In this document: positions 45,401-59,982 of the stretch, piece by piece | How positions within the stretch are numbered: position 1 is the first letter of the stretch | Layout: each line of letters opens with the position of its first letter | The notes under the pieces: model-generated | What the model was told of the DNA's origin: nothing | Database searches by the model: none | The model's input: only the letters and a program-made list of their open reading frames with translations | Position numbers and translations under genes: made by a program | Assembly: GCA_028826165.1 (NCBI GenBank) | Contig: JAPDFW010000022.1 | Location: forward strand, 372,001 to 436,000 | Length of the DNA: 64,000 bases | DNA from: Anaeramoeba ignava | Lineage: Eukaryota > Metamonada > Anaeramoebidae | Direction of reading: 5' to 3'

Positions 45401-48400
45401 CTATCCAATGATAAATATTGTAAAAAAAGGAAAGAAGCTTTTTTTGTTTCATATAATAAATACTACTGAGTGGATGAGGAATTAAATTGAACAAAGAGAC
45501 AAAATTTCGGACCATCTGGATATGATCAACCCAACGATCCAAATCACGTTCATTCATTGAAGTCAAATAAATTTGAGAATTAAGTAGTTTCAAGTGAATA
45601 AAATATTTGTAATTTCCGCCTAATTCTCCATCATAATTATCACTATATCTGTATTTAGAATGATTATTTTGGATATTTTTATCTTCATTATTTTTGTTTG
45701 TGGAAGAGATAGTGTTTTCATTATATCCATTATATCCATTAATAAGTGATATATCAAGCGATGTTTCTTGGAAAGAAACTTTTTTCACAACCAAATATTT
45801 TCGCAAATCAACAATTCTTGCTGGATATTTTGATGTGTTAGACAAATAAAAGCATAAAATCCATCCTCGAAGAACAATATACCAAATTTCTTTTCTTTTG
45901 TTTGCAATCAACAAAAGGTTTCCTTTATAAAATACTGGAATATTTAATAAATCTTGACTATTTTCGTTTTGCCATTTATGGAAAAAATCAATAGCAATTT
46001 TCACAGCAATATTTTGCTTTTTTGTATTAAGATCAATTGAATAAGGATTTGTAAATAATTTAATTGAAAATTTTCTTTCTTCATTATTATCATCTTCATT
46101 ATTTAATAATTTTTGATTTTCAAAAATGTTAATATTCATTAAACGGTTTTTTTGTACAAATTCTAAAGGATCGTCTTGTTGAATTTCTTCAATTTGAGAA
46201 TTATCATTCTGGATATCATCTTTATAATTTTGATCTTTTTCAATATTATCAATATTATTATTGTCATTATCATTTTCTATTTGATTTCCGTTTTCACTTT
46301 GAAAAGAATTATCTTCATTGAAATTTTCGAATTTAATTTCATTTTCTATTTCATTTTCTATTTCATTTTCTATTTCATTTTGAATTTGATTTTGATTTTG
46401 AATTTGATTTTGAATTTGATTTTCATTTTCATTTTGAATTTGATTTTGATTTTGATTTTGATTTTGAATTTGATTTTGAATTTGATTTTGATTTTGATTT
46501 TGATTTTTATTTTCATTTTGATTTTCATTTTCATTTTCATTTTCATTTTCATTTTCATTTTCATTTTCATTTTGAATTTCAATTACGTTCTCTTTTTCTT
46601 GTGTAATAATTTCTGGAAATTTTTCTTTTGGAGGAGTAAAGGGTATTGTAGTTGAATTTGAGCGAGATTTATTTTCTGAATGATAAGGAAGTTGAAAATT
46701 TTCTTTATATTTTTCATCTCTAGTATAAAAACTTTTGAATTTTTTATGCTTATTAACTTTTGGATTTTTTTGATTTTTTATATTTTGCGTATTTTGGAAA
46801 ATAATTGGAGAACAAGGATCAACAATTTCTACTTTATTAGCAGGTATTTTACCTTGTTCTCCATTTTCTTTTTGAACAACCCACATTGTTTCTTCAATAT
46901 CAATTAAAGTTAAAAACTCATTTTCGTAAGTTTGCAATTCATCCGAATTTTTTGGTTGATAATTTTCCAAACAAAACACTCTTCTTCTAGAATCTGAATC
47001 ATCATGAATTAACAAACGAGAAAGTCTTGATAAAAGTAACTTGCGAAAATTTTGCAAAAAAGAAATCCAATCACGACTTTTTGCGATTTGTTCTTCTAAA
47101 GAAATTGGTTCGTTATATAGATTTGGATTCATTAATTTTGAATGAAGATTAGATTCCTGAAGAAATTCCTTCTCAAGCCAAGATATGAGTTTCAAATATC
47201 GAGATTTGAATTGTATGATTGAATCTCTTTGAAGAAATAAAGGTTTTTTCAGAACATTAACGAAGTTTCTTCCGATATAAAATACATTAAGCCAAGATTT
47301 CAGTTGGTCGATTGTATCGAATCCAAATATCCATTCATGAGAATTTCTGATCACAAGCCTTAGACAGTATTTTGATTCAACAATTTCTGAAGGTTTTTCG
47401 ATTGATTCCAAAGCGAAAAACGATGTAGAAAATTTAGGAGGAACAAGAACATCTTTTCTTTGAGAAAAAATGCAAATATCCCAACCGTTGATTATAAGCC
47501 ATTTTTTGCTCCATTTTTTGAATGAGAATTGTCTGAATGACTCTGATTTCAAATAAGCAGAGCCTTCGTGGAAAATTGGGAGCATTTTGATAATTTGGTA
47601 GTCATTATTGATATCGGAATGAGAATTATTTGGATTATCAAAGACAGTATTGTTTTCATTGGAAAAAACAGAGGGATAATCGCTGTGGAGGATGTCAAGA
47701 GGCTCCAAAGAAGATGGGCGCGGATTGAACAAGTAGCTTTTTTTAGCGCGAGAAGTGGAGAAGACTAAAAAGTTGTCTGTTTGATCAAGTTGTTTCATAT
47801 CCCACCCAATTTCTGAGTGTGATTTGAGGGTTTCTTCAGATGGTTTTGTTATTTCGACGATCTCGACATAATCAGTTTTAACATCTCCAATTTTATCTCC
47901 AATTTGAGCCTTCAACCAAGAATCTACTGGGTTGCATATTAGAATCATCCATTGACCCTTTTTGTATGAAAGTTCGTTTTTGTTTTTTGATTTATAAGAA
48001 TTTAGCGCAAATATTCTTGTTCTATAATCGTTGGGTTTTTCAATCAAGCGAGATGCCTCATTTCCCAGAAGTTTTTTCTTCCAATTCAAAAGGGATTGTT
48101 TTTTTGCGGGTTCTTGAGAGGTGTAGAGTTTCTCCATTTGATACATCCATTCAATTATCAAAATCAGTTGTTTTGTTCTTCTTTTTGGTAATGAATCTGC
48201 TGAAGAGTGCAAGTTTATCAGGCTTGAATTGGTTTGGGTATCAAATTCAACAAGTAATTGCATGCCATGGAAAATGGAAAGCCATTCTTTCAATTGCTGT
48301 TCGGTTTCGACAGCAAATATTCGCTGTTCGTTTTTGTTAAAACGAATGAAAAAACTGAATTGTGGATGTTTTTTGCTTGAGGTGATCACGGTTTGTGTGG

Positions 48401-51400
48401 ATATAATTTTGCGAGTGTCGATGGCGAAAATGGGCTCGGAAAGTTTTTTGTCAGAAAAAGAGCCGAAGAACCAACCGCGAAAAACAAACCAAAACGTTTC
48501 CCATTCATTTTCTGTGTTCAAAGACTGCAAATAACCGCTTTTTTGCAGAGGAAAAATTTGCATTCTTTGTTCGTCATCAATAACATTTTGGATCAAAGAT
48601 TTGGCGATACTTGACTGGCTAAATTGCTTCAGATCGTCAGTTTGGCAGATGGACAATTTGTGGCCATTTTTTATTTTATCGAGAATATGCTCAATTTGGA
48701 TGCCGAATTGATATTTGGGTTTTTCGCAGTTTTTGGGACAAGAAACGATTATTTGAGTTGCAGGCGGAACAATAATGATTTTGGATCTTGGAATCAATCC
48801 AGTCATTCCTCCAATTGATGCCTTGAGATACTTCTCGTTTTCTTCTTCTAAATTTGTGAACCACTGTCTGGAAACAAAGGAAAGCTCGTTTTGGTTCGAT
48901 AAAGAGATGTTGGAAGTCAATGAATAAGCGATTTCGGTTTCTGTTATTCTTGGAAAATTGAACCGCGCAGAAATCCCCAACAAATACAAATGAATGCTTC
49001 TTATTACGGATATCTGGTTCTGCGTCGCAATGATTTTTTGGCGGATAAACAGGATCTGATTCGAGAGATTGTTTTCCTTTTGCTGTTTTTGTGATAAGGA
49101 AAAATCTCGGAAATTTTCAGTTGGTTTTTTGATTAAAGATTTAAAAGGTTTTTTATTGGTGGTTTTCTTGTGATGATCCGTTGGCGGTTTGTCATGGAAA
49201 CTGAGGTTTTTTGCTTCCCATCCTGTATTGAGATGCTGTTTTTTTGCTGTTTGATATTTGGCAAGTTTTGCTTCCAAATTTTGATATTTGTCAGCAACTT
49301 GTTTATGTTGAGAAAATATTTCCTCGATCCAAAAAATCATATTTTCAACTTCGCTTTCGTAAAACGCTCTCTTATTGTTTTGCACTGCGCCTCGCGAGAA
49401 TATGTTTGATAAAGAGAACAAAGAAACGAGTTTATCGAAGTGGCCGATCCATTTGTCCATTGATTGCTTATCCGAAGCACACAGATAAAGTGTGGAACTG
49501 TTCAATATGATCTGGAAAGCAAATTGAATGCCTAATTTGGATTCTGCGCTTGTAATTGATCGTATCTCTGCAATGTGGAACGATCTTTTTGCCATAGGAT
49601 CTTCTTTCGAATCAAACGCAAGAATATGAAAATTCGAAACAGCAAACCATTTTGGTGTCCAAATAACCGATTTTCCTTTTTTTTCTTGAACTAGCAAATC
49701 TCCTTCAAAAAAAACGTCAAATTGATCAAATATGAATTTTTGTGAGGGTTTAAAAAATTTTTTGGAAGAGTTGAACTGGTCAATAGTTGAATTAGAGTTT
49801 ATTTGCTGATTTGTGAGTTCTCCGTAAGTTGATTCCTCAATGAAGTTTGGGATCAAAAGAAGCATGTTGTTTGGGGAAAACCAACCAGCAACACCATTAA
49901 TTTCGCCGAACCATTCGTCGTCTTGGTATACTTTGAGGATGCGGATGAGATCGAATTTGGAGTAAACAAGATGATCCTTGAGTTGGTGATTTGGGCTTTT
50001 TTGGTGGCATATGACAAATTGGTTTTCTGTTGTGTAAAATTGGGAATGTGTTTTGTAGAGGCAGCCTATCACAAACATTTCCCATGAAGAAATGGCTTCG
50101 AGAAGATTTTGGCAGGAAATAAGTGTTTGGTTTATTTCGGCCATTTTGGACGAAGTAAGTTGCCGTTGTGGCGCTTTGTTTTCTTGTGGAATCAATCGCG
50201 AGAAATGCGATTTTGTTTTATTCACATCTTCTTTTAAGAAATCCAAATAAGAAAGAATGAGCTTTAATAACGGAATATCTGTCTGGTCGTTAATTCGCAG
50301 AATGGTTGCCAGAAAAACCTGTGATAATTTAATTGTGATGATCCATTCGTTTGCTTCGTCTTCGCTGTTTGCCTTGAAAAAATAGACTCTTGATGTTGTT
50401 CCGACTTGAAACACATTTTGTTTTTTGAGTCTTTCATTGTCTGTTCTAACAAAAATGATTTGGTGTAAATTGATTGATCCTCGTGGTTCATTTGGATTTT
50501 CATTGAATGTTGATTCGTTGTTGTAATAATTCAGTGTGCTCTTGGTTAAAACTAAGTATCTTTTTTGCCATGTTGTTTTTTGCCAATTTTTTCGGCTTTT
50601 TCGATATTTGTAAACAATTGATTTTTTTTGGATTGGGATATTTTCTAGTGATTCTTGTTGGATTTTGGATAAAAAGAAAAAGGAAGGAAATTGGACTGGT
50701 GTTAAATTGAATGAATTTGTTTGAATTTTTTCTTTTTTGGGAGTGGAAAAATTTGTTTGGATTGATTTTTTAAGTTTTGTTTGGTTGAATTGCAATGTTG
50801 ATACAATTTGTGTATTTTGTGGATTAGTTTCTCTTTTTTGTTGTTGAATTTTGTGAATTAATAAAGTATTTGTAGTTATTTTGACATAATTACCTTTTTA
50901 ATTTTTTTGAAGAAATTTGATTTAATTTAATTTATAAATGATTTGGAAATTGATTTAATTTAATTTATAATTTTATTTATAATTTTATTTATTATTTTAT
51001 TTATAATTTAATTTATAATTTTGTTTATAATTTTATTTATAATTTTATTTATAATTTTATTTATAATTTTATTTATAATTTTATTTATAATTTTATTTAT
51101 AATTTAATTTATAATTTTATTTATAATTTAATTTATAATTTTATTTATAATTTTATTTATAATTTTATTTATAATTTAATTTATAATTTTATTTATAATT
51201 TGTTTATAATTTTATTTATAATTTTATTTATAATTTTTATTTATAATTTAATTTATAATTTTTATTTATAATTTTGTTTATAATTTTATTTTATAATTTT
51301 GTTTATAATTTTATTTATAATTTTATTTATAATTTAATTTATAATTTTATTTATAATTTTATTTTATTTATAATTTTATTTATAATTTTATTTATAATTT

Positions 51401-54317
51401 AATTTATAATTTAATTTATAATTTAATTTATAATTTTATTTATAATTTTATTTATAATTTTATTTATAATTTTATTTATAATTTTATTTAATTTATAATT
51501 TTATTTATAATTTTATTTATAATTTTATTTATAATTTAATTTATAATTTTAATTTATAATTTTAATTTATAATTTTAATTTATAATTTTATTTATAATTT
51601 TATTTATAATTTAATTTATAATTTAATTTTATAATTTAATTTATAATTTAATTTATAATTTAATTTATAATTTTATTTATAATTTTAATTTATAATTTAA
51701 TTTATAATTTAATTTATAATTTTAATTTATAATTTAATTTATAATTTTATTTATAATTTAATTTATAATTTAATTTATAATTTAATTTATAATTTTAATT
51801 TATAATTTTATTTATAATTTAATTTATAATTTAATTTATAATTTAATTTATAATTTTATTTATAATTTTATTTATAATTTAATTTTTATTTATAATTTAA
51901 TTTATAATTTTATTTATAATTTTATTTATAATTTTATTTATAATTTTGTTTATAATTTTATTTATAATTTAATTTATAATTTAATTTATAATTTAATTTA
52001 TAATTTAATTTATAATTTTGTTTATAATTTTATTTATAATTTAATTTATAATTTTATTTATAATTTTATTTATAATTTTATTTATAATTTTATTTATAAT
52101 TTTATTTATAATTTTATTTATAATTTTAATTTATAATTTTATTTATAATTTTATTTATAATTTTATTTATAATTTAATTTTATTTATAATTTAATTTTAA
52201 TTTTATAATTTTTTATTTTATTTATAATTTTAATTTATAATTTTATTTATAATTTTATTTATAATTTTATTTATAATTTTAATTTATAATTTTATTTATA
52301 ATTTTATTTATAATTTTATTTATAATTTTAATTTATAATTTTATTTATAATTTTATTTATAATTTTATTTATAATTTTATTTATAATTTTATTTATAATT
52401 TTATTTATAATTTTTTATTTAATTTATAATTTTATTTATAATTTTATTTATAATTTAATTTATAATTTTATTTAATTTTTTTATTTATTTTTTTATTTTA
52501 ATTTTATTTATAATTTTATTTATAATTTAATTTATAATTTTATTTATAATTTTATTTATAATTTTAATTTATAATTTTATTTATAATTTGTTTATAATTT
52601 TATTTATAATTTTGTTTATAATTTTATTTAATTTAATTTATAATTTTATTTATAATTTTGTTTATAATTTAATTTATAATTTTAATTTATAATTTTGTTT
52701 ATAATTTTGTTTATAATTTGTTTATAATTTTATTTATAATTTAATTTATAATTTTGTTTATAATTTTATTTATAATTTTATTTATAATTTTGTTTATAAT
52801 TTTAATTTTATTTATAATTTTATTTATAATTAATTTATAATTTTTAATTTATAATTTTGTTTATATTTTAATTTTATTTATAATTTTATTTATAATTTAA
52901 TTTTATTTTATATTTTTAATTTATTTTTTAATTTATAATTTATTTTTATTTATAATTTTAATTTATAATTTTGTTTATAATTTTGTTTATAATTTAATTT
53001 ATAATTTTGTTTATAATTTAATTTATAATTTTATTTATAATTTTATTTATAATTTTATTTATAATTTTATTTATAATTTTGTTTATAATTTTGTTTATAA
53101 TTTTGTTTATAATTTTATTTATAATTTAATTTATAATTTTGTTTATAATTTTATTTATAATTTATTTATAATTTAATTTATAATTTTATTTATAATTTTA
53201 TTTATAAATTTTATTTATAAATTTATTTATAATTTTGTTTATAATTTTATTTATAATTTATTTTATAATTTAATTTATAATTTAATTTATAATTTTATTT
53301 ATAATTTAATTTATAATTTTGTTTATAAATTTTATTTATAATTTTGTTTATAATTTTATTTATAATTTTGTTTATAAATTTGTTTATAATTTAATTTATA
53401 AATTTGTTTTATAATTTAATTTATAAATTTGTTTATAATTTTAATTTATAAATTTATTTATAAATTTGTTTATAATTTTATTTATAATTTTATTTATAAT
53501 TTTATTTATAATTTTATTTATAATTTTGTTTATAATTTTATTTATAATTTTATTTATAATTTTATTTATAATTTTTATTTATAATTTTGTTTATAATTTT
53601 GTTTATAATTTTATTTATAATTTAATTTATAATTTTGTTTATAATTTAATTTATAATTTTGTTTATAATTTTGTTTATAATTTTGTTTATAATTTAATTT
53701 TTGTTTATAATTTAATTTATAATTTTGTTTATAATTTTGTTTTATAATTTAATTTATAATTTTATTTATAATTTTATTTATAATTTTATTTATAATTTAA
53801 TTTATAATTTTATTTATAATTTAATTTATAATTTTATTTATAATTTTATTTATAATTTTGTTTATAAATTTGTTTATAAATTTATTTATAAATTTGTTTA
53901 TAAATTTATTTATAAATTTGTTTATAAATTTATTTATAATTTTGTTTATAATTTTGTTTATAAATTTGTTTATAAATTTATTTATAATTTTGTTTATAAT
54001 TTTGTTTATAATTGAATGAAAAAAATTCACAATTCAAATCTCAAATCTTTTCAAATTTATTTTGGATTTATTAATAGAATAACAATTTTAAATTTTTGAT
54101 GTTTTTCCTTTTTTGAATAAAAGAAATTTTTTAATTGTTTTGGAAAAATGAAGAAATTACGAGGAAAAAATCCATTCTCTTTTGTCATTAAAGAAGTTCC
54201 ATGCCATAACTTTTCATTTTTATTTGTAATTTTGATGACTTCACCTCTTCTAAAAGAAAGATGAGATGGAAAAGTTGAAAAATAATCAAATAATGCAACT
54301 CCTTGTTCATAAATCAT
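42463..54317 (-). CDS. Giant RasGAP with repeated SH3 and PH domains
   Basis: Predicted Ras GTPase-activating protein of roughly 2750 residues. Exon 1 (54161-54317) encodes most of an N-terminal SH3 (ALFDYFSTFPSHLSFRRGEV...LWHGTS). Exon 2 starts at 50893, after a 3.3-kb intron, and completes it as GFFPRNYVKIT with exact phase (C plus GT). PH and SH3-like modules then alternate: PH (TWQKRYLVLTKSTLNYY), SH3 (DEWFGEINGVAGWFSPNN), PH (IWTPKWFAVSNFHILAF), SH3, PH (ETFWFVFRGWFFGSF), SH3 (DSWLKAQIGDKIGDVKTDYV), PH (KKWLIINGWDICIF), SH3, PH (EIWYIVLRGWILCFYL), SH3 and one more PH-like unit. A C-terminal RasGAP domain carries the arginine finger (TVLFRGKSMAIKIISEF) and FLRFICPAIVTPE. A 1-nt shift at an A-run, about 45105-45125, separates two large open frames inside the last SH3. 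The TTG at 50795 is not a start. Confidence 0.87.
50894..54160 (-). repeat. RasGAP intron 1: 12-nt TTTATAATTTTA array, 3.3 kb
   Basis: Apart from short ends, the intron is one long array of ATTTATAATTTT units with TTTG, TTAA and TTTTT variants. The right 600 bp is richer in TTTGTTTATAAATT units. The donor GTAATTTC and acceptor AAAAAG (minus strand) split an SH3 arginine codon. The same unit fills Rab intron 3 (57390-58610) about 3.4 kb away. Confidence 0.85.
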
Positions 54318-54684
54318 TATATTTTTTTAAATCAAAATAATATTATTTATAATTATTATAAATTGGATTAAATTATTTTTTATTATTTGATGAATGAAAA
54401 AAAGAATTGAGAATAATAAAAAAAAAATGAAAAAAAAATTTTATTTTGTTTTTATTTTTTTCATTTTTTTTTTATTAATTTTTTTTTATTATTATTTATT
54501 TAATTAAAATGATAAAAAAAAATTAATAAAATTAAAATTATTTTAATTGAGGCTTTCAAGGGGTTAAAATATCTCAAAGTTTCACAATTTTAATCAGTGT
54601 ATCCTCATAGATTTTTATTATTTTAATTAATTAAAAAAAAAAAAAAAAAAGATTTTTTTCCATTTATTTTAAAAAAAATTTTTT
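54318..54684. other. Intergenic region, RasGAP promoter side
   Basis: This is the 5' flank of the RasGAP gene, and the 3' side of the small Cys protein gene. It contains A/T runs with an AAAAAATGAAAAAAAAA motif at about 54421-54440, and the structured element listed at 54547-54616. No coding frame is seen. Confidence 0.5.
54547..54616 (+). ncRNA. Candidate structured small RNA
   Basis: A GC-richer island in noncoding A/T sequence. TGAGG (54548-54552) pairs with CCTCA (54603-54607). Inside, GGTTAAAAT (54562-54570) pairs with ATTTTAATC (54587-54595, one G-U pair) around a 16-nt loop. A T5 run at 54612-54616 could end a Pol III transcript. It does not fit tRNA, U6 or a clean C/D box pattern. 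The strand is inferred from the T-run. Orientation and existence of a transcript are unproven. Confidence 0.3.
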
Positions 54685-55011
54685 TCATTTCTTATTTGGA
54701 CAAGAAAATTTTTCACCATATCTAACATGGCAACCACATCCTCCCCACATGTTCTCATAAGTTTCTAATCTATCCTTTATTAAATCATCTACATCTTGTT
54801 GAGTTTCCAAAGTTCGAATCCAATAAAAATCTTCTAAAGAATCATATTCTTCTATTAAAAATAATGATTCTATTTTCCACACTTTAATATCTCCTGAAAG
54901 TGATGTATCAACTACTTTTATTGGTTCTCCTAATTCTGTGGATAATTTTTGTTCTTCTGTTTCTGTTAATTTTAATGGAGTGATTTCTTTTAATTTTTGA
55001 ATAAATTCCAT
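54685..55011 (-). CDS. Small hypothetical protein with C-terminal Cys motif
   Basis: 108 residues, single exon, ATG at 55011. No family is recognised. The N-terminus is helical and acidic (MEFIQKLKEITPLKLTETEE). The middle has alternating hydrophobics (DIKVWKIESLFLIEEYDSLE) and DDLIKDRLETYENMWGG. The end, GGCGCHVRYGEKFSCPNKK, has three Cys and one His within about 12 residues and could bind a metal. An AAAAATGAAAAATT motif (the TTTTTCA type on the minus strand) lies about 45 bp upstream. Codon use and amino acid mix match neighbouring real genes, and the low-complexity bias typical of false frames here is absent. Confidence 0.6.
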   Translation of the reverse strand: MEFIQKLKEITPLKLTETEEQKLSTELGEPIKVVDTSLSGDIKVWKIESLFLIEEYDSLEDFYWIRTLETQQDVDDLIKDRLETYENMWGGCGCHVRYGEKFSCPNKK

Positions 55012-55775
55012 TTTTTATTTTTTAATTATTTTTTTAATTATTTTTTAAAAAGAAAAATGAAAAATTAATTAGAAAAATTTTTTTATATTTTTTTTTTTTT
55101 GGATTGATTAATTATAAATAAAAATAAATAATAATAATAATAATAATAAGAAAGTAATTAAAAAATTATCCCTTTTTTAAACCACGTGTTAAAATAATAT
55201 TTTTTAATTCAATTTAATTAAATTTTTATTATTATTTTATTTTTATTAAATTAATTTGCCATCTTTTATTTTATTTTCTTTTTTTTATATAATCAATTTT
55301 TTAAAATAAAAATTAAATTGGATCTAAAATAAATTTCTTTCTTTCTTTCTTTTTAAAGTTTTAATTTCTTTTTTTTTTTTATTTTGTCAAATTTTATTAT
55401 TTAAAAATGATCAAAAATTAATTAAAAAATTTTTATTGATCAAATTCAATTAAAATTTTTTTTAAAAAATAAAAAAAAAGAAAATCAATTTAAAGTAAAT
55501 AAATTAATTTAAAATAAAAAATCTAAATTAATTTTTAAATTGAAATAAATTAAAATAAATTGAAATAAATTGAGAACAAAGAAAGAAAAAAAAAAGGCAA
55601 AAAAAAAGAAAAGAAATTTTCAAATTATTCAATAAACAAAAGATTAATTTAGTAATTTATTTTAATTTTAATTTTAAAATCAAAATAATTCAAAAACCTT
55701 TCCATTTTTTTTTTTCATTTTTTATTTTTTTTCATTATTTCTTTTTTATATTCAAATAATTAAATTATAAAAAAT
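55012..55775. other. Divergent intergenic region
   Basis: 764 bp between the small Cys protein (-) and Rab (+). It contains a (TAA)n run at about 55130-55148, a CACGTG E-box-like palindrome near 55183, TTTC repeats near 55336 and, close to the Rab start, TTTTTTTTTTCATTTTTTATTTTTTTTCA (55708-55736). No gene is seen. Confidence 0.5.
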
Positions 55776-59143
<3,368 letters not shown>

Positions 59144-59375
59144 TTAGAAAAAATAATTTTTTTAAAATATTTTTTATTAAGAAGAAAATTATTTTTTTTT
59201 CAATCAATTCAAAAAATAATTTTTTATTGTTCTCTCTTTTATTTTTTTTGGTCTATTGACCAGCTTTAGCTTTGTCAATAAACTTTTGCAAAACCTTTTA
59301 AAAAAATTTTTAATTTTTTAATTTTTTTCATTTTTTTCATTTTTTTCATTTTTTTCATTTTTTTCAACTAAATAA
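59144..59375 (+). promoter_or_regulatory. Rab 3' end / LSM8 promoter region with hairpins and TTTTTTCA repeats
   Basis: At 59250-59261 GGTC-TATT-GACC forms a hairpin. An alternative, TTGAC (59256-59260) with GTCAA (59274-59278), overlaps it and encloses AGCTTTAGCT. The second arm runs into AATAAA, a possible poly(A) signal. TTTTGCAAAA (59284-59293) is palindromic. Then five TTTTTTCA units (about 59325-59366) lead to the LSM8 ATG at 59376. Confidence 0.45.
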
Positions 59376-59898
59376 ATGACAACTCTTAGAGATTATGTTG
59401 ATAGTAATTTATTTTGAATTTAATTAAAATTAAAAAAAGTTTCAATTTATTATATCAATTTTTAAATACAATTTTTTTATAAAATTTTTAACAGAAAAAG
59501 TTGCTGTTATTTCATGTGATGGTCGTTTTATTGTTGTAAATTAATATTGATAATATTTAAATTAATATTTATATCAATTTTTAAATTTATATTAATATTT
59601 ATTTTAATTTAAAGGGAATATTATTTGGATTTGATCAAGCAATTAATATTATCTTGAAAGATTGTGAAGAAAGAATCATTTCAGAAGATCGTTCAATTAA
59701 AAAAGTTCAATTAGATCATATAGAAATTCTTAGAGGAGATGATATGTAAAAATTTAAAAATTTAAAATTTAAAAATTTAAAATTAAAAAATTATTTTATT
59801 TTTTTTGTAGTGTTTTAATTGGAGAATTTGATACAAATTTTGAAGATCAATTTGAATCTGGAATGAAAACAGATCCAATTAAACCATTAGTTCATTAG
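59376..59898 (+). CDS. LSM8: LSm8-type Sm-like protein
   Basis: LSM8 makes the nuclear LSm2-8 ring, which binds the U6 snRNA 3' end. Four short exons join in phase: 59376-59403, 59495-59535, 59615-59745, 59811-59898, giving about 95 residues, the usual size. The Sm fold is plain: MTTLRDYVDKKVAVISCDGR, then FIVGILFGFDQAINIILKD, CEERIIS and the Sm2 motif IEILRGDDIVLIGEFD. The Sm1 DG..F.G.L.GFDQ..N signature and the short N-terminus fit LSM8 best. Introns are small (91, 79 and 65 nt) and lack long arrays, in contrast to the rest of the window. The stop TAG is 84 bp from the end of the converging SEC10 gene. Confidence 0.92.
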
Positions 59899-59982
59899 GA
59901 AAAGAAATAACAATTTAAAGAAAATATTCTTTTTTTTTTTACTCAGAAATAAATTTGAATAAAAAATAAAAAATAAAAATAT

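Noticed and set aside
50793-50795. TTG start of the large PH/SH3 frame
   Set aside because: In-frame sequence continues upstream to a splice acceptor at 50894-50895 and joins the SH3 exon at 54161-54317.
54547-54616. tRNA, U6 or box C/D snoRNA identity for the hairpin island
   Set aside because: There is no B-box GGTTCGA, no U6 ACAGAGA, and only a mismatched C box without a proper D box at the end.
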